A stretch of DNA of 62,097 nt from an uncultured Eubacterium sp. (GTDB lineage: Bacteria; Bacillota; Clostridia; Lachnospirales; Lachnospiraceae), in NCBI GenBank assembly GCA_945939115.1, contig CAMEVC010000014.1, positions 1 to 62,097 of the forward strand. Reading direction: 5' to 3'. Made by a program: the position numbers and the translations under genes. Below are positions 15,480 through 28,584 of this stretch, one piece after another (the first letter of the stretch is position 1; each line of letters opens with the position of its first letter). The notes beneath the pieces were generated by a model, which ran no database searches, was not told the DNA's origin, and worked only from the letters and a program-made list of their open reading frames with translations.

Positions 15480-17171
15480 ATGGAAAAGAACAATGGAAAA
15501 AGGATAAGAACACTGATTGTCTTTGCTGCGGCTGTTATTATGGTTGCGGTAATGGTGGTGATGTTTTTAATTGTCAGATATACGCCGACTAAGAACAAAA
15601 TGAGTGGATATTCTTATTTTGATATAGATAAAGACACGGATAAAGTATTAGTGATAATAGATGGACAGAATTACCCAGATACTGGAATGTATATAGATGA
15701 CAGGTTATATATACCTCAGAGTTTTATTGAGAATAATGTCAATGTACGGTTTTATTATGACAGAGAAGCTCAATCATTGATGTATACTGACCCTTCGCAT
15801 GTTTATACATTTGCTTCAGGAAGCAATGAATATTATGATGACAGGAATGAATCATACAAAACAGATTATCCGGTGTCACAGAATGTAGAGGGTGAGTGTT
15901 ATGTGGCATGGGAATATGTTGCAGATTATACTAACTGTACATATGAGTATGGAGATGAACCGAAGAGAGTCAATATAACCCTGTCTCATGATGCAGTAAG
16001 CTGCGTTACAGCAGAGAAAAAGGTATCGGTAAGATACAGGGGAGGAATTAAGAGTCCTGTACTTGAGGTAGTAAAGAAGGGAACGCGGCTTGAGTTTCTT
16101 GATGACCTTGATGACTGGATTCAGGTGACGACGCCGACAGGCATTACAGGCTATGTTAAGAAATCAGAGGTGTCAGATATATTTGAATTCGTGCAGGAAG
16201 ATACATTCAGTGACAATTATAATGCGAATTTAAAGAGCGGAAAAGTTACGATGGCATGGTTTCAGATTGGCGGGGCAGGTGGTAACGACTATGTGGATAA
16301 TTATCTTGCAAATACCTCCGGTATCAATGTTATATCTCCTACATGGTACAGTATTACAGGTACAGACGGAACGATGACAAGCTATGCCTCGAAGGATTTT
16401 GTGAATAAAATGCATTCAAGAGGAATAGATGTATGGGTGCTTGTGGATGATTTTGATACAAATGTTGATTATGCACAATTATATTCAAGTAAGGAGGCAA
16501 GAACTAGAATGATCAATACCCTTATTTCCGATGCAGCGTTGTATGGATATGATGGTATTAATCTGGATCTGGAGAATGTAAAAAGTACCTTTGCAAAGGA
16601 TTTTCTGCAGTTCGTAAGAGAACTTTCGGTGGAATGTAACCGGGCAGGATTGGTACTGTCAACGGATAATTATAAGCCTGAAGTATATAATACATGCTAC
16701 AACCTTAAGGAACAGGCGATATTTGTGGATTATGTGATAGTTATGGCATATGATGAACATCATGCAGGCTCAGATGCGGGGTCTGTGGCCTCTCTGCCAT
16801 TTGTTAAGGAAGCGGTTGAAGACACTGTTAAACTTGTTCCAAAAGAGCAGGTTATAGTTGGAATTCCCTTCTATACCAGAGTGTGGACTACTAGCGGAGG
16901 ACAGACGACAAGCAAAGCGGTATCAATGCAGACCGCAATTGACCAGTTAAACAGTGATGGACAGGTTGCGCTGTGGAACGATGATTGTGCACAGTATGTA
17001 GCGTCGTACTCAGTAGGAAGCTCAACAAGACAGATTTGGTTTGAGGAGGAGAAATCATTAGAGGCTAAGCTGAAGGTTATTCAGGAGAACAATGTTGCAG
17101 GAGTTGCAGGCTGGAAACTTGGATTGGAGAAGTCGACAGTCTGGCCTGTTATCAGCCAATATAATAAATAG
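15480..17171 (+). CDS. Membrane-anchored SH3b-GH18 glycoside hydrolase (SleL/YdhD-like)
   Basis: 563 aa. One N-terminal TM (about 11-33) exposes the rest outside. Residues 55-170 look like a copper-amine-oxidase-N-type domain (stalk). An SH3b domain follows (about 180-235, RLEFLDDLDDWIQVTTPTGI). The GH18 barrel (about 250-560) has the catalytic DGINLDLEN motif (DxxDxDxE type, Glu as acid) and VDYVIVMAYDEHH. GH18 enzymes of the SleL/YaaH/YdhD type act as N-acetylglucosaminidases on peptidoglycan or spore cortex. It precedes cwlD, so cell-wall or cortex processing is the likely role. Confidence 0.88.
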   Translation: MEKNNGKRIRTLIVFAAAVIMVAVMVVMFLIVRYTPTKNKMSGYSYFDIDKDTDKVLVIIDGQNYPDTGMYIDDRLYIPQSFIENNVNVRFYYDREAQSLMYTDPSHVYTFASGSNEYYDDRNESYKTDYPVSQNVEGECYVAWEYVADYTNCTYEYGDEPKRVNITLSHDAVSCVTAEKKVSVRYRGGIKSPVLEVVKKGTRLEFLDDLDDWIQVTTPTGITGYVKKSEVSDIFEFVQEDTFSDNYNANLKSGKVTMAWFQIGGAGGNDYVDNYLANTSGINVISPTWYSITGTDGTMTSYASKDFVNKMHSRGIDVWVLVDDFDTNVDYAQLYSSKEARTRMINTLISDAALYGYDGINLDLENVKSTFAKDFLQFVRELSVECNRAGLVLSTDNYKPEVYNTCYNLKEQAIFVDYVIVMAYDEHHAGSDAGSVASLPFVKEAVEDTVKLVPKEQVIVGIPFYTRVWTTSGGQTTSKAVSMQTAIDQLNSDGQVALWNDDCAQYVASYSVGSSTRQIWFEEEKSLEAKLKVIQENNVAGVAGWKLGLEKSTVWPVISQYNK

Positions 17172-17247
17172 CAAATTATAAGAAAATAGTAATAGAAACG
17201 TGTTCTGTGTAATAGATTTATAGAGAATTACAGGTTTCGGTGACAAT

Positions 17248-18033
17248 ATGCCTGAAATAAAGAATATTAACAGAACAATTCTTATGCCCTTTATGTCAGT
17301 TATTCTTCTTTTGGCAGTGTATCTTACTGCTAATGTACATCTTCCGTTAAAGACTGAACCAGCAGGGGGAGAGGATAGCGGAATAACGTATAAACAACAT
17401 TTGTCCGATGATGCAGGAAATGGTGAGATAGTTGAGATGAATATTGACTTCTCAGATACCTGCGTGGTTGTGGACAGTGGCCATGGCGGGGCTGACCCGG
17501 GTAAGGTGGGGGATGGAGGCATATATGAAAAGGACATTAATCTCGCCATTGCATTAAAGCTGAAAGACCGCCTTGAGGATGCACAGATAAATGTTATACT
17601 GACAAGAGATTCGGATGCAGACTTATCTACGGAATCAGATAGTAATAAAAAGATAGCTGACTTAAGGAGAAGATGTGATATAATAAACAACAGCGGGGCT
17701 GACATGGTTATAAGTATTCACCAGAACAGCTATGTAACTGCCAAAGCCTATGGTGCACAGATGTTTTATTATAAGAAGTCAGAAGAAGGAAAAGTAATTG
17801 CACAGGGAATGCAGAAGATTCTTGCAGATAAGCTTGGCTCGACGCGTCAGATAAAATCCGATGTCAATTATTATATTCTGCTCAATTCCAATCTGCCGAC
17901 AGTTATTGCAGAATGTGGATTTCTATCAAACCCAAGGGAGGCAGAACTTTTGTGTACTGAGGAATACCAGAGCAAGGTGGCGGATGCATTGTACTGTGGC
18001 ATTATTGATTATCTTATAAGCAAGATGAAATGA
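17248..18033 (+). CDS. cwlD: N-acetylmuramoyl-L-alanine amidase, CwlD-like
   Basis: 261 aa. An N-terminal hydrophobic segment (about 10-28) acts as signal or anchor. The Amidase_3 domain has Zn ligands in VVDSGHGGADPG, the Glu of EKDINLA, and the His of VISIHQNS; the catalytic Glu is in VIAECGFLSNP. CwlD cleaves stem peptides from muramic acid to form muramic-delta-lactam in spore cortex, though vegetative amidases share the fold. Follows the GH18 gene in the same direction (76-bp gap). Confidence 0.88.
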   Translation: MPEIKNINRTILMPFMSVILLLAVYLTANVHLPLKTEPAGGEDSGITYKQHLSDDAGNGEIVEMNIDFSDTCVVVDSGHGGADPGKVGDGGIYEKDINLAIALKLKDRLEDAQINVILTRDSDADLSTESDSNKKIADLRRRCDIINNSGADMVISIHQNSYVTAKAYGAQMFYYKKSEEGKVIAQGMQKILADKLGSTRQIKSDVNYYILLNSNLPTVIAECGFLSNPREAELLCTEEYQSKVADALYCGIIDYLISKMK

Positions 18034-18063
18034 TTATGTATTGACAATTAATAATATGAGTTG

Positions 18064-19143
18064 ATGAAAGCTGGCGTTAAAGAACATATGGAAACTATAA
18101 TAAAGAGAATAACCAATACAGAAGATGATGAGAATATATATGAACAGGCAGGTAAGATACTAAGGGAAGGCGGTCTTGTTGCATTTCCTACTGAGACAGT
18201 ATATGGTCTGGGGGCAGATGCCCTTGATGCAGACGCATCCGGTAAAATATATGCGGCTAAGGGAAGACCTTCAGATAATCCGCTGATTGTGCATATTGCA
18301 AGTGTGGATGCACTTTATGATCTGGCAGAAAAGATACCGGATAAGGCACTCAGATTAGCTGATAAGTTCTGGCCGGGTCCGCTGACAATGATTTTAAAGA
18401 AACAGAGTAAGGTGCCGGACTCAATCACAGGAGGGCTTGGGACTGTGGCAATAAGAATGCCAAGCCATCCGGTAGCAGCAGAATTGATAAGGAGTTCGGG
18501 CGTTTATATTGCGGCTCCAAGTGCAAATACATCCGGGAAGCCAAGTCCCACAAGGGCAGAGCATGTTATTAATGACCTTTCAGGGAAAATTGATATGATA
18601 ATTCAGGATGATACAGTAGACATTGGAGTGGAGTCGACTATTATTGATCTGAGTGAAGAAATACCTACAATACTAAGACCAGGATATATCACAAAGGAAA
18701 TGTTTGAGGAGGTAATAGGAGAAGTCGCTATTGACCCGGCTATTATGGGAAGTCTCAAGGAGGGGATTGTTCCTAAGGCACCGGGAATGAAGTACAAGCA
18801 TTATGCTCCTAATGCAGATATTACCCTTGTTGAAGGAGCCTGTGATAAGGTGGTCGAATATATTAACAGAGAGACTGCTCTTAAGGAGTCTGAGGGGCAT
18901 AAGACCGCCGTTATGGCGACAGACGAGACGAGGGGGCGGTATACATGCAAAGACGTTGTATCTGTCGGACATAGAGATGACGAGCTTTCAGTTGCACGGA
19001 ATCTGTATGCAATATTAAGAGACTTTGACAAACAGGGTATAGAATATGTATACTCAGAGAGTTTTGAGACGAGGAACGTTGGACAGGCAGTTATGAACAG
19101 ACTTATTAAGGCGGCTGGTCATAAGATAGTTAAGCTGGATTGA
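18064..19143 (+). CDS. tsaC: Threonylcarbamoyl-AMP synthase (Sua5/YwlC)
   Basis: About 359 aa, Sua5 long form. The YrdC domain (about 20-215) includes GGLVAFPTETVYGLGADA, KIYAAKGRPSDNPLIVHI, and APSANTSGKPSPT; the C-terminal Sua5 domain begins after GMKYKHYAPNAD. It makes threonylcarbamoyl-AMP from Thr, bicarbonate and ATP for tRNA t6A37. The start is uncertain among TTG 18061, ATG 18064 and ATG 18088; none has a strong SD. Followed by the phosphatase and rpiB, the same order as ywlC-ywlE-ywlF in Bacillus. Confidence 0.94.
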   Translation: MKAGVKEHMETIIKRITNTEDDENIYEQAGKILREGGLVAFPTETVYGLGADALDADASGKIYAAKGRPSDNPLIVHIASVDALYDLAEKIPDKALRLADKFWPGPLTMILKKQSKVPDSITGGLGTVAIRMPSHPVAAELIRSSGVYIAAPSANTSGKPSPTRAEHVINDLSGKIDMIIQDDTVDIGVESTIIDLSEEIPTILRPGYITKEMFEEVIGEVAIDPAIMGSLKEGIVPKAPGMKYKHYAPNADITLVEGACDKVVEYINRETALKESEGHKTAVMATDETRGRYTCKDVVSVGHRDDELSVARNLYAILRDFDKQGIEYVYSESFETRNVGQAVMNRLIKAAGHKIVKLD

Positions 19144-19180
19144 TGCATTTTGATTAATTATTTATATGTGAGGATTTCCC

Positions 19181-19657
19181 ATGAACACATTTGACAAGGT
19201 GATATTCGTATGTAATGGAAATACCTGCAGGAGTCCAATGGCTGCAACGGTTATGGCTAATATCAAGCAGGATATAATTTCTGAATCAAGAGGGATGGTT
19301 GTGCTTTTTCCTGAGCCATACAATCCCAAGGCAGTGGCAGTTGCTGCAAAGCATAACATTATTATACCTAATAATTCAGCGAAACAGTTGTTGAATGAAG
19401 ATTTCGGAAATGATACACTTGTTCTTGCCATGGATTCGTCAATGAAACAGAAGATATATGATGAATACAGCGAGGCGATAAATGTATATACACTCAGTGA
19501 ATATGCCGGGGAGCCGGAGCAGGAGATTAAGGACCCCTATGGCAAAGGCATGGATGAATATAATGCATGTTTTGAGATAATTCAAAGCCTTGTTACTAAT
19601 GTGGCAAGTTATCTTAACAGGATGTCAGAAGAAAAAGATGATAAAGGAGAAGAATAA
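19181..19657 (+). CDS. Low-molecular-weight protein tyrosine/arginine phosphatase (YwlE-like)
   Basis: 158 aa. N-terminal C-x5-R phosphate loop: VIFVCNGNTCRSPMA. The general-acid Asp lies in IKDPYGKG near residue 117. Bacillus YwlE of this family is an arginine phosphatase working against McsB, but tyrosine phosphatase activity is equally possible here. Start overlaps neither neighbour; its last base is shared with the rpiB start (TAATG). Confidence 0.9.
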   Translation: MNTFDKVIFVCNGNTCRSPMAATVMANIKQDIISESRGMVVLFPEPYNPKAVAVAAKHNIIIPNNSAKQLLNEDFGNDTLVLAMDSSMKQKIYDEYSEAINVYTLSEYAGEPEQEIKDPYGKGMDEYNACFEIIQSLVTNVASYLNRMSEEKDDKGEE

Positions 19658-20082
19658 TGATAGCAATTGGATGTGATCACGGAGCATTAGAATTAAAGGA
19701 GCAGCTTATAGAACATTTGAAGAAAAGAGGAATTGAGTGCAGGGATTACGGAACATATACCAAGGATTCATGCGATTATCCGGTGTATGCAAGAAAGGTG
19801 GCTGAGGCTGTTCTTTCCGGAGAATGTGAGGAGGGAATCCTTCTGTGCGGAACAGGAATTGGAATGAGCATGGCTGCCAATAAGATTAAGGGAATAAGAG
19901 CTGCGCTTTGCAGCGACTGCTTCAGTGCACAGGCAACCAAGGAGCATAATAATGCCAATGTACTCTGCATGGGTGCAAGGGTTATCGGACCGGAACTGGC
20001 TTTCAGGATAGCAGACACATTTCTTGACTCTAAGTTCTCCGGAGATGAGAGACATATCAGAAGAATAAGCATGTTTGAGTAA
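19657..20082 (+). CDS. rpiB: Ribose-5-phosphate isomerase B
   Basis: 141 aa. MIAIGCDHGALELKEQL, then GTYTKDSCDYPVYA and GILLCGTGIGMSMAANK with the active-site Cys, and KEHNNANVLCMGARVIG are diagnostic of RpiB (LacA/RpiB fold). It interconverts ribose-5-P and ribulose-5-P in the pentose phosphate pathway. Start is coupled to the preceding stop. Confidence 0.97.
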   Translation: MIAIGCDHGALELKEQLIEHLKKRGIECRDYGTYTKDSCDYPVYARKVAEAVLSGECEEGILLCGTGIGMSMAANKIKGIRAALCSDCFSAQATKEHNNANVLCMGARVIGPELAFRIADTFLDSKFSGDERHIRRISMFE

Positions 20083-20139
20083 TTGCAGGTATAGAAGATA
20101 CATTTGTAAATAGCAGGACACATACGAGAGGATTATTCT

Positions 20140-20619
20140 ATGGGCGATAAAAGAAAAGACTATATATCATGGGATGAATATTTTATGGGAATTGCCAGAC
20201 TTTCAGGCATGAGGTCAAAAGATCCAAACACCCAGGTTGGTGCGTGTATTGTAAGTCAGGACAATAAGATTCTGTCAATGGGTTATAATGGACTTCCCAG
20301 AGGATGCTCTGATGATGAATTTCCATGGAGCAGGGATGGGGAGGATAACAAGTATTTCTACACAACCCACAGTGAGCTTAATGCAATACTTAATTATAGA
20401 GGAGGCAGCCTTGACAATGCCAAGCTTTATGTGACACTTTTTCCGTGCAATGAATGTGCTAAAGCTATTATTCAGGCGGGGATTAAGACGGTAGTCTATG
20501 ACTGTGATAAATATGCTGAGACTGCATCAGTCATCGCTTCTAAGAGGATGCTTAATGCAGCGGGAATAAGATATTACAAATACGAAAGAACAGGTCGTGT
20601 TGTTAATATAGACCTGTAA
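20140..20619 (+). CDS. dCMP deaminase (ComEB-like)
   Basis: 159 aa. Begins GDKRKDYISWDEYFMGIA. The Zn-dependent cytidine deaminase motifs are HSELNAI (His ligand and catalytic Glu) and PCNECAKAI (two Cys ligands). RLSGMRSKDPNTQVGACIV and GYNGLPRGCSD are typical of dCMP deaminases. It makes dUMP from dCMP for thymidylate synthesis. SD AGAGGA. Confidence 0.95.
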   Translation: MGDKRKDYISWDEYFMGIARLSGMRSKDPNTQVGACIVSQDNKILSMGYNGLPRGCSDDEFPWSRDGEDNKYFYTTHSELNAILNYRGGSLDNAKLYVTLFPCNECAKAIIQAGIKTVVYDCDKYAETASVIASKRMLNAAGIRYYKYERTGRVVNIDL

Positions 20620-20622
20620 GAA

Positions 20623-20660
20623 AAAGGCTTAGGAATCCGGAGGAGGTATCCTAAGCCTTT
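20623..20660. terminator. Bidirectional terminator
   Basis: 12-bp perfect stem AAAGGCTTAGGA / TCCTAAGCCTTT with a 14-nt loop, preceded by A and followed by T-rich sequence, between converging dCMP deaminase and DUF402 genes. Confidence 0.9.
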
Positions 20661-20666
20661 GGTTTA

Positions 20667-21140
20667 TTATGACATAAATGAATCAAGAGTTGAAATATAT
20701 TTCTGGAATGTTCCATCATATATTGCGGCAAGCAGGTTGTTTAACTTGTGAAGAGCATCAGACATAAGCTGATTGCTGATTATTCCCTGAGTCAGGGCAT
20801 CGCCCATCTCGTCAAGGTCTACAACCCTTATGCGGCCGTCGTTCTCAATGATAACATCTGCAAGAAGGTCGGTAAACACATATGTATCTGTTTCAGGGGT
20901 ATAGTCTGTATCTATAATATCGCAGTATATATAGGCAAGAGAATTGTCAGCACGGAAGAACTTACTGATCTTAAACCCTTGCGGGATGACGTAATATGAG
21001 ATTCCATGGGTAAATTCTGCTTTGGGGCGGAAGGTTTCCCATTTTGTTATAATCATGTTCTTATCTATATGAACAATGTCGTCATCCTTAAGATTCACAC
21101 ATTCTTCGGGAATAAGTCTTTTTCTGTATAAAGTTGGCAT
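20667..21140 (-). CDS. DUF402 family protein (possible nucleoside phosphate hydrolase)
   Basis: 157 aa. The pattern TKWETFRPKAEFTHGISYYVIP with YIYCDIIDTDY, YVFTDLLADVII and VVDLDEMGDAL matches the DUF402 beta-barrel, whose acidic cluster binds divalent metal in characterised homologues (some hydrolyse nucleoside di- or triphosphates). Substrate here is unknown. SD GGAGGAA before ATG 21140; monocistronic. Confidence 0.85.
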   Translation of the reverse strand: MPTLYRKRLIPEECVNLKDDDIVHIDKNMIITKWETFRPKAEFTHGISYYVIPQGFKISKFFRADNSLAYIYCDIIDTDYTPETDTYVFTDLLADVIIENDGRIRVVDLDEMGDALTQGIISNQLMSDALHKLNNLLAAIYDGTFQKYISTLDSFMS

Positions 21141-21187
21141 GACATTCCTCCATTCGTAATTAGATTCACATAAAATTTATTGACAAA

Positions 21188-21216
21188 ATTATATCAGTAG
21201 ATTGCCAAAATTTCAA
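21188..21216 (-). promoter_or_regulatory. Promoter of the DUF402 gene
   Basis: Minus strand: -35 TTGAAA (21216-21211), 17-bp spacer, -10 TATAAT (21193-21188). Confidence 0.75.
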
Positions 21217-21270
21217 TAAAATAGCTTGAAAATGTGCAGAGAAAATATATTAATAGTAATAACCTTTTTA

Positions 21271-21299
21271 TGGACTTTTTAGTGTATTTTTGTTAAAAT
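21271..21299 (+). promoter_or_regulatory. Candidate promoter of the atp operon
   Basis: -35 TGGACT (21271-21276), 17-bp spacer, -10 TAAAAT (21294-21299), just upstream of the first atp gene. Moderate match only. Confidence 0.4.
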
Positions 21300-21327
21300 C
21301 AAATCAGACTTTTGTGAGGAACATGAT

Positions 21328-21636
21328 ATGAAGAATGACAGTAAAGCATTGCGGAATATAGTGCTTATATCACAACTTAGCATATGTGTAATGGTGCCTA
21401 CCTTTCTGTGTCTGGCACTTGGCATATGGCTGGACAAGAAGTTCGGAACATGGTTCACAATACCATTGCTTTTTATAGGTATGGCAGCAGGAGCAAGAAA
21501 TGCTTATGTTCTTGCAATGAATTCAGTCCGACAGGAGGAAGCAAGAAAGAAGAAAGAACAGCAGATGATAATTGACCAGAAGGTTGAGGAATACAGGAAA
21601 AGGCAGGAAAATGATTCCAGTGACGACAAGGAGTAA
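21328..21636 (+). CDS. atpZ: AtpZ/AtpI-type ATP synthase accessory protein
   Basis: 102 aa with two TM helices (about 15-35 and 45-65) separated by the short LDKKFGT turn; the G-x-WLDKKFGT pattern is typical of AtpZ/AtpI. The tail is highly charged (Lys/Glu-rich) and cytoplasmic. AtpZ/AtpI proteins aid c-ring assembly and can form an Mg2+/Ca2+ channel. First gene of the ATP synthase operon. Confidence 0.85.
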   Translation: MKNDSKALRNIVLISQLSICVMVPTFLCLALGIWLDKKFGTWFTIPLLFIGMAAGARNAYVLAMNSVRQEEARKKKEQQMIIDQKVEEYRKRQENDSSDDKE

Positions 21637-21639
21637 TAT

Positions 21640-22095
21640 ATGTTAAAAAGAATCAGGGATATTAATGAAGCCCTTCCGGGAATGCTGCTTATAGAATGTA
21701 TGTATCTTGCTATCGGGGAGATAATTATATTTGCTGTGATTCCAGAAAAACGCATGTGTGCCGTCGGATTGCTGGCGGGTGTGATATATGCCATGTTCAG
21801 TTCTATTCACCTCAGTCTTACCATAAGAAAAGTTGTCTATGGAGGGGGACACAGAACACAGATGACTCTGGTGCTGGGGTATATGGTCAGATTTCTTGTT
21901 ATGATATGTGTGCTGGCATTGCTTTTCATATTGAAAGCAGGAGACCTGCTGTGTGCTGTTATCGGTATGTTTTCCATGAAAATAGCGGCATATATGTGTC
22001 CGGTTCTTAACAGAAGAAAAAACACAAAAGGGGAAAACAGTCCTGATGCCATAGATCAGGCTGATAAAAATATAATAGAAAAGGAGAGTGAGTAG
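21640..22095 (+). CDS. atpI: ATP synthase subunit I-like membrane protein
   Basis: 151 aa, four predicted TM helices (about 12-35, 40-60, 75-95, 98-120) and a charged C-terminal tail. Sequence is weakly conserved; position between atpZ and atpB plus topology argue for the AtpI family (c-ring assembly). Starts four bases after the previous stop. Confidence 0.7.
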   Translation: MLKRIRDINEALPGMLLIECMYLAIGEIIIFAVIPEKRMCAVGLLAGVIYAMFSSIHLSLTIRKVVYGGGHRTQMTLVLGYMVRFLVMICVLALLFILKAGDLLCAVIGMFSMKIAAYMCPVLNRRKNTKGENSPDAIDQADKNIIEKESE

Positions 22096-22818
22096 GTGGG
22101 AAGCGTGAGTTTGACTACATTGGTGGCCGGAGATTCAAGTTTTATGATTAAGACGCTGTACACATTTAAACTGAATGGCGTCTCATTAAACATTGACACA
22201 ACACATGTGGCTCTGCTGCTGGTATCAGTCTTTATCCTTATTATGGCTATAATAGCAAGGATTAAGATTAATAAAGTCGATGCTTCGGATACACCGGGAA
22301 TGTTTCAGAATGCCATAGAGATTATCGTTGAGATGCTGGGAACTATGGTTGAGGGCATTATGGGTAAGAACGCCAACAGGTTTGTGAATTATATATCAAC
22401 ACTGTTCCTGTTCATTATTATCTCTAACATATCCGGTTTATTTGGGTTAAGGCCACCAACGGCTGATTACGGTGTTACACTGTGTCTTGGTCTTATTACA
22501 TTTGTTCTGGTTCAGTTCAATGGTATTAAGAAGAACAGGATTAAACACTTTACAGCATTATTCCAACCAATCTGGTTTTTGTTCCCGATTAACCTTATTG
22601 GAGAATTTGCGGTTCCGTTGTCATTGTCATTACGTCTTTTTGGTAATGTAATGTCAGGAACAGTACTGATGGGATTGATATATGATTTACTCAGTCCATT
22701 TACGGTTGCGTACCCGTCATTACTTCATGCATACTTTGATTTGTTCTCAGGATGCATCCAGGCGTACGTATTCTGTATGTTAACTATGGTTTATGTTAAC
22801 GACAAGATAGCCGAATAA
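22096..22818 (+). CDS. atpB: F0 ATP synthase subunit a
   Basis: 240 aa, GTG start at 22096 with AAGGAGA 8 nt upstream, directly following the TAG of atpI. The essential Arg lies in SLSLRLFGNVMSG; other subunit-a landmarks are INLIGEFA and FSGCIQAYVFCML. Five or six TM helices. It forms the ion half-channels against the c-ring. Confidence 0.96.
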   Translation: MGSVSLTTLVAGDSSFMIKTLYTFKLNGVSLNIDTTHVALLLVSVFILIMAIIARIKINKVDASDTPGMFQNAIEIIVEMLGTMVEGIMGKNANRFVNYISTLFLFIIISNISGLFGLRPPTADYGVTLCLGLITFVLVQFNGIKKNRIKHFTALFQPIWFLFPINLIGEFAVPLSLSLRLFGNVMSGTVLMGLIYDLLSPFTVAYPSLLHAYFDLFSGCIQAYVFCMLTMVYVNDKIAE

Positions 22819-22851
22819 CGGCAAATAATTTATTAGACGGAGGATTTTTAA

Positions 22852-23109
<258 letters not shown>

Positions 23110-23144
23110 AAGAGGTACTAAGATAATAGAAAGGAGGCCTACAA

Positions 23145-23699
23145 TTGAATTTGTCAGGAAGTACATTTGTTGCCCTTGCGGCTGAAGGGCGATTATTTGG
23201 TCTGGATGCCCAGCTCCTTTTTGATGCAGCAGTAACTGCAGTCAATGTATTTATTCTGTTCCTTTTACTCACATTTATTCTTTTCAATCCTGTCAGGAAT
23301 ATGCTTAAGAAGAGACAGGATAAGATAACAAGTGACAGAGAGAACGCAGAGAGTGACAAGAAGGAAGCGAGTGCTCTTAAGGCAGAATATGAGGCCAGAT
23401 TAAAGGATGCTCATAAAGAGGCAGAGGCTATCTTAAATGATGCAAGAAAGACAGCGATGCACAATGAGCAGAAGATTATTGACGAGGCCAAGGCTGAGGC
23501 TGCAAGAATCATAGAGAGAGCTAATGTTGAAGCTGAACTTGAGAAGCAGAAGATTGCTGATGAAGTTAAGCAGCAGATTGTAACTGTAGCAGCTGTCATG
23601 GCATCTAAGCTGGTTGCCAGATCTATTGATGAGAAGGACAGTAATGCTCTGATTGAAGAGACTTTGAATGAAATGGGTGAGAAAACATGGCTAAGCTAA
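23145..23699 (+). CDS. atpF: F0 ATP synthase subunit b
   Basis: 184 aa, TTG start at 23145 with AAGGAGG (23131-23137) seven nt upstream. One TM helix (about 28-48) is followed by a long Ala/Lys/Glu-rich coiled coil, the peripheral stalk. FNPVRNMLKKRQDKI after the TM is typical. Overlaps atpH by 13 bp. Confidence 0.95.
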   Translation: MNLSGSTFVALAAEGRLFGLDAQLLFDAAVTAVNVFILFLLLTFILFNPVRNMLKKRQDKITSDRENAESDKKEASALKAEYEARLKDAHKEAEAILNDARKTAMHNEQKIIDEAKAEAARIIERANVEAELEKQKIADEVKQQIVTVAAVMASKLVARSIDEKDSNALIEETLNEMGEKTWLS

Positions 23700-24232
23700 T
23701 AGAAGCAACATACGGCGACGCTTTATTTGAACTTGCCGTACAGGAATCCAAAGTGGATGCGTTGTTTGATGAGGCCAGAGTTGTTATTCAAGTTTTTAAA
23801 GACAACGAGGAGCTTGGTAAATTGCTTAATCATCCGGAAGTTGAAAAGGGAGAAAAGGAACAGTTTATTAAAAATGTTTTCTCTCAGTTTGTTTCAGGAG
23901 ATATGACAGGACTTCTCATAACCATGGTCTCAAAGGACAGACAGAAAAAGATAGTGGAGACACTGGAGTACTTTTGTAACAGGGTACTCGAATATAAAAG
24001 AATCGGAATTGCTTATGTCAGCACAGCCAGTCCATTGACAGAGAAGCAGAAGAATGCTGTCGTGAGCAGACTGTTAGAAACTACAGATTACAAGGATTTC
24101 CAGATGAACTATGATGTCGACGAGAGTCTTATTGGCGGAATGGTCATCAGAATCGGAGACCGGGTGGTTGACAGCAGTATTAAGCATAAAATAAACGAAC
24201 TTGCAAAGAATCTGTTGAAGATACAATTATAG
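23687..24232 (+). CDS. atpH: F1 ATP synthase subunit delta
   Basis: 181 aa. N-terminal six-helix bundle (ATYGDALFELAVQE) and C-terminal domain ending DESLIGGMVIRIGDRVVDSSI, the conserved delta/OSCP signature. Links the F1 head to the b stalk. Starts inside the end of atpF. Confidence 0.95.
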   Translation: MAKLIEATYGDALFELAVQESKVDALFDEARVVIQVFKDNEELGKLLNHPEVEKGEKEQFIKNVFSQFVSGDMTGLLITMVSKDRQKKIVETLEYFCNRVLEYKRIGIAYVSTASPLTEKQKNAVVSRLLETTDYKDFQMNYDVDESLIGGMVIRIGDRVVDSSIKHKINELAKNLLKIQL

Positions 24233-24265
24233 ATATGTGGTATCTGGCAGAGCAGGTTTAATTAA

Positions 24266-25795
<1,530 letters not shown>

Positions 25796-25827
25796 TCCTT
25801 GAATGTTTGGATTGGAGGTAATGATTT

Positions 25828-28106
<2,279 letters not shown>

Positions 28107-28119
28107 AAAAGAGGTTGTA

Positions 28120-28524
28120 ATGGCAGATTCTAAGACAATTAAACTTCTGGTAAACACACCGGACAGAGTATTCTACCATGATGACGCTACATTTGTTGAA
28201 CTTTCTACCAGTGAAGGCGATATAGGCGTTTATCCGGACCACATTCCACTCACGGCAGTTGTGGTTCCATCTGTTCTCACAATACATCAGGGTAATGAGA
28301 TTAAGAAGGCTGCGATTCATGGCGGAATTGTTGAGATTCTGAAAGACAAGATAACAATTCTAGCTGAGGTAGCTGAATGGTCAGATGAGATTGATGTGGA
28401 GAGAGCTAATGAGGCGAGACTCAGAGCTGAAAAGAGACTTGCCAGCAAGGATGCTGATCTGGACATGGTTAGAGCGGAGGCAGCACTTAAGAGGTCTCTT
28501 GCGAGAATTAATGCTGCTAACTAA
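28120..28524 (+). CDS. atpC: F1 ATP synthase subunit epsilon
   Basis: 134 aa. N-terminal beta sandwich (VNTPDRVFYHDDATFVEL, GDIGVYPDHIPL) and C-terminal helical hairpin rich in Arg/Ala/Glu. Rotor subunit and inhibitor of hydrolysis. Last atp gene; a terminator hairpin follows. Confidence 0.96.
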   Translation: MADSKTIKLLVNTPDRVFYHDDATFVELSTSEGDIGVYPDHIPLTAVVVPSVLTIHQGNEIKKAAIHGGIVEILKDKITILAEVAEWSDEIDVERANEARLRAEKRLASKDADLDMVRAEAALKRSLARINAAN

Positions 28525-28537
28525 ATAAAATGTATAG

Positions 28538-28581
28538 ACCTTCCATTATCTGGGAATATTTCAGGTAATGGGAGGTTTTTT
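28538..28581 (+). terminator. Terminator of the atp operon overlapping the ywmB SD
   Basis: 15-bp stem ACCTTCCATTATCTG / CAGGTAATGGGAGGT (two G-U pairs) with a 9-nt loop and six T. The GGGAGG used as SD by the next gene (28570-28575) is part of the 3' arm, so the hairpin both terminates and can hide the SD. Confidence 0.9.
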
Positions 28582-28584
28582 AAT

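Noticed and set aside
17058-17705. 215-aa minus-strand open frame
   Set aside because: Lies antisense to the GH18 3' end and cwlD, both with clear catalytic motifs; hydrophobic composition is a by-product.
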